Below are positions 14,662 through 14,917 of a DNA stretch of 14,917 nucleotides, piece after piece (positions within the stretch are counted from its first letter, which is position 1; every line of letters begins with the position of its first letter). The notes under the pieces were generated by a model that worked only from the letters and a program-made list of their open reading frames with translations, searched no databases and was not told the DNA's origin. Location of the stretch: positions 1-14,917 of the forward strand of contig CAKZJI010000460.1 in the NCBI GenBank assembly GCA_936941515.1, read 5' to 3'. The translations under genes were made by a program, and so were the position numbers. This stretch comes from an uncultured Propionibacteriaceae bacterium. GTDB lineage: Bacteria > Actinomycetota > Actinomycetes > Propionibacteriales > Propionibacteriaceae.

Positions 14662-14917
14662 GGCTCGAACAGTTGTGGGACATCCACGATGGAGTCAACA
14701 ATGTGGGTGGCGGAGCCACCTTGGCCTGGCTGGTACTTACCCGTTCGTACTTGGACCGTCTGTGCTCCGTAGGCCACGCCCATGCCGATGTCCGTCGTTT
14801 CGTCGTCGCCGACGACCCACACGTTGTTGTCGACGTCCCAGGTGCCGCCGTCGAGGCTGAACGTGCCGGAGGTGACCACCGGCTCGATGCGCACCGCGGG
14901 CGTCTCGTCGCGCTCGG
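14658..14917 (-). CDS. HAD-superfamily hydrolase (partial, 3' end of gene)
   Basis: The last 85 residues of a gene whose 5' end lies beyond the right edge; the frame is open to 14917. The piece NNVWVVGDDETTDIGMGVAY followed by GAQTVQVRTGKYQ is the C-terminal HAD signature, with the paired Asp (DD in VGDDETTDI) that helps bind magnesium. HAD proteins of this group are usually phosphatases acting on small phosphorylated metabolites. The Asp nucleophile motif would lie outside the window. Its stop overlaps the ATG of the phosphodiesterase-kinase gene by four bases, so it is the first visible member of the operon. A role in dephosphorylating a pathway intermediate is plausible but unproven. Confidence 0.8.
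   Translation of the reverse strand, partial: ERDETPAVRIEPVVTSGTFSLDGGTWDVDNNVWVVGDDETTDIGMGVAYGAQTVQVRTGKYQPGQGGSATHIVDSIVDVPQLFEP

Overview
The window looks like a chromosomal segment of a high-GC Actinomycetota species, possibly of the Propionibacteriales. The basis is the GC-rich sequence, GTG/TTG starts, and the gene order rpmG, hadA-like, hadB-like, murB, tRNA-Trp, secE, nusG, rplK, rplA. That order closely resembles the actinobacterial secE-nusG-ribosomal protein locus. Genus assignment is a guess.

Region 1 (1-4970, all + strand) is conserved core. It holds the 50S protein L33, a strong hairpin terminator, two MaoC/hot-dog dehydratase subunits, MurB (short overlaps between these three), tRNA-Trp(CCA) followed by hairpins, the translocase subunit SecE, the elongation factor NusG (ATGA-like overlap with secE), L11 and L1. 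A textbook terminator closes the run after L1. Candidate RNA structures lie in the nusG-rplK and rplK-rplA gaps.

Region 2 (about 4971-7175) is a decay zone. It contains a minus-strand IS256-type (mutator family) transposase broken by several frameshifts and stops, with all three acidic catalytic residues still readable. Next to it is a minus-strand ATPase of the AAA/DUF4143 type, also broken, whose Walker A lysine is replaced by Asn. The rplJ-rplL pair usually expected near rplA does not appear in the window.

Region 3 (7176-14917, all - strand, running off the right edge) is a tightly coupled operon of seven genes. In transcription order they are a HAD-type phosphatase (partial), a 710-residue fusion of an alkaline-phosphatase-superfamily phosphodiesterase with a P-loop nucleotide kinase-like domain, a dCTP deaminase/dUTPase-fold protein with altered active-site residues, two ATP-grasp ligases, an MFS exporter and a third ATP-grasp ligase. 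Neighbours overlap by 4 to 29 bases or are one base apart. Three carboxylate-amine ligases, an exporter, phosphate-ester hydrolases and nucleotide-handling domains suggest a small-molecule pathway making a peptide-like or nucleotide-linked compound that is exported. I do not recognise it as a described system; the product is unknown and the pathway is inference.
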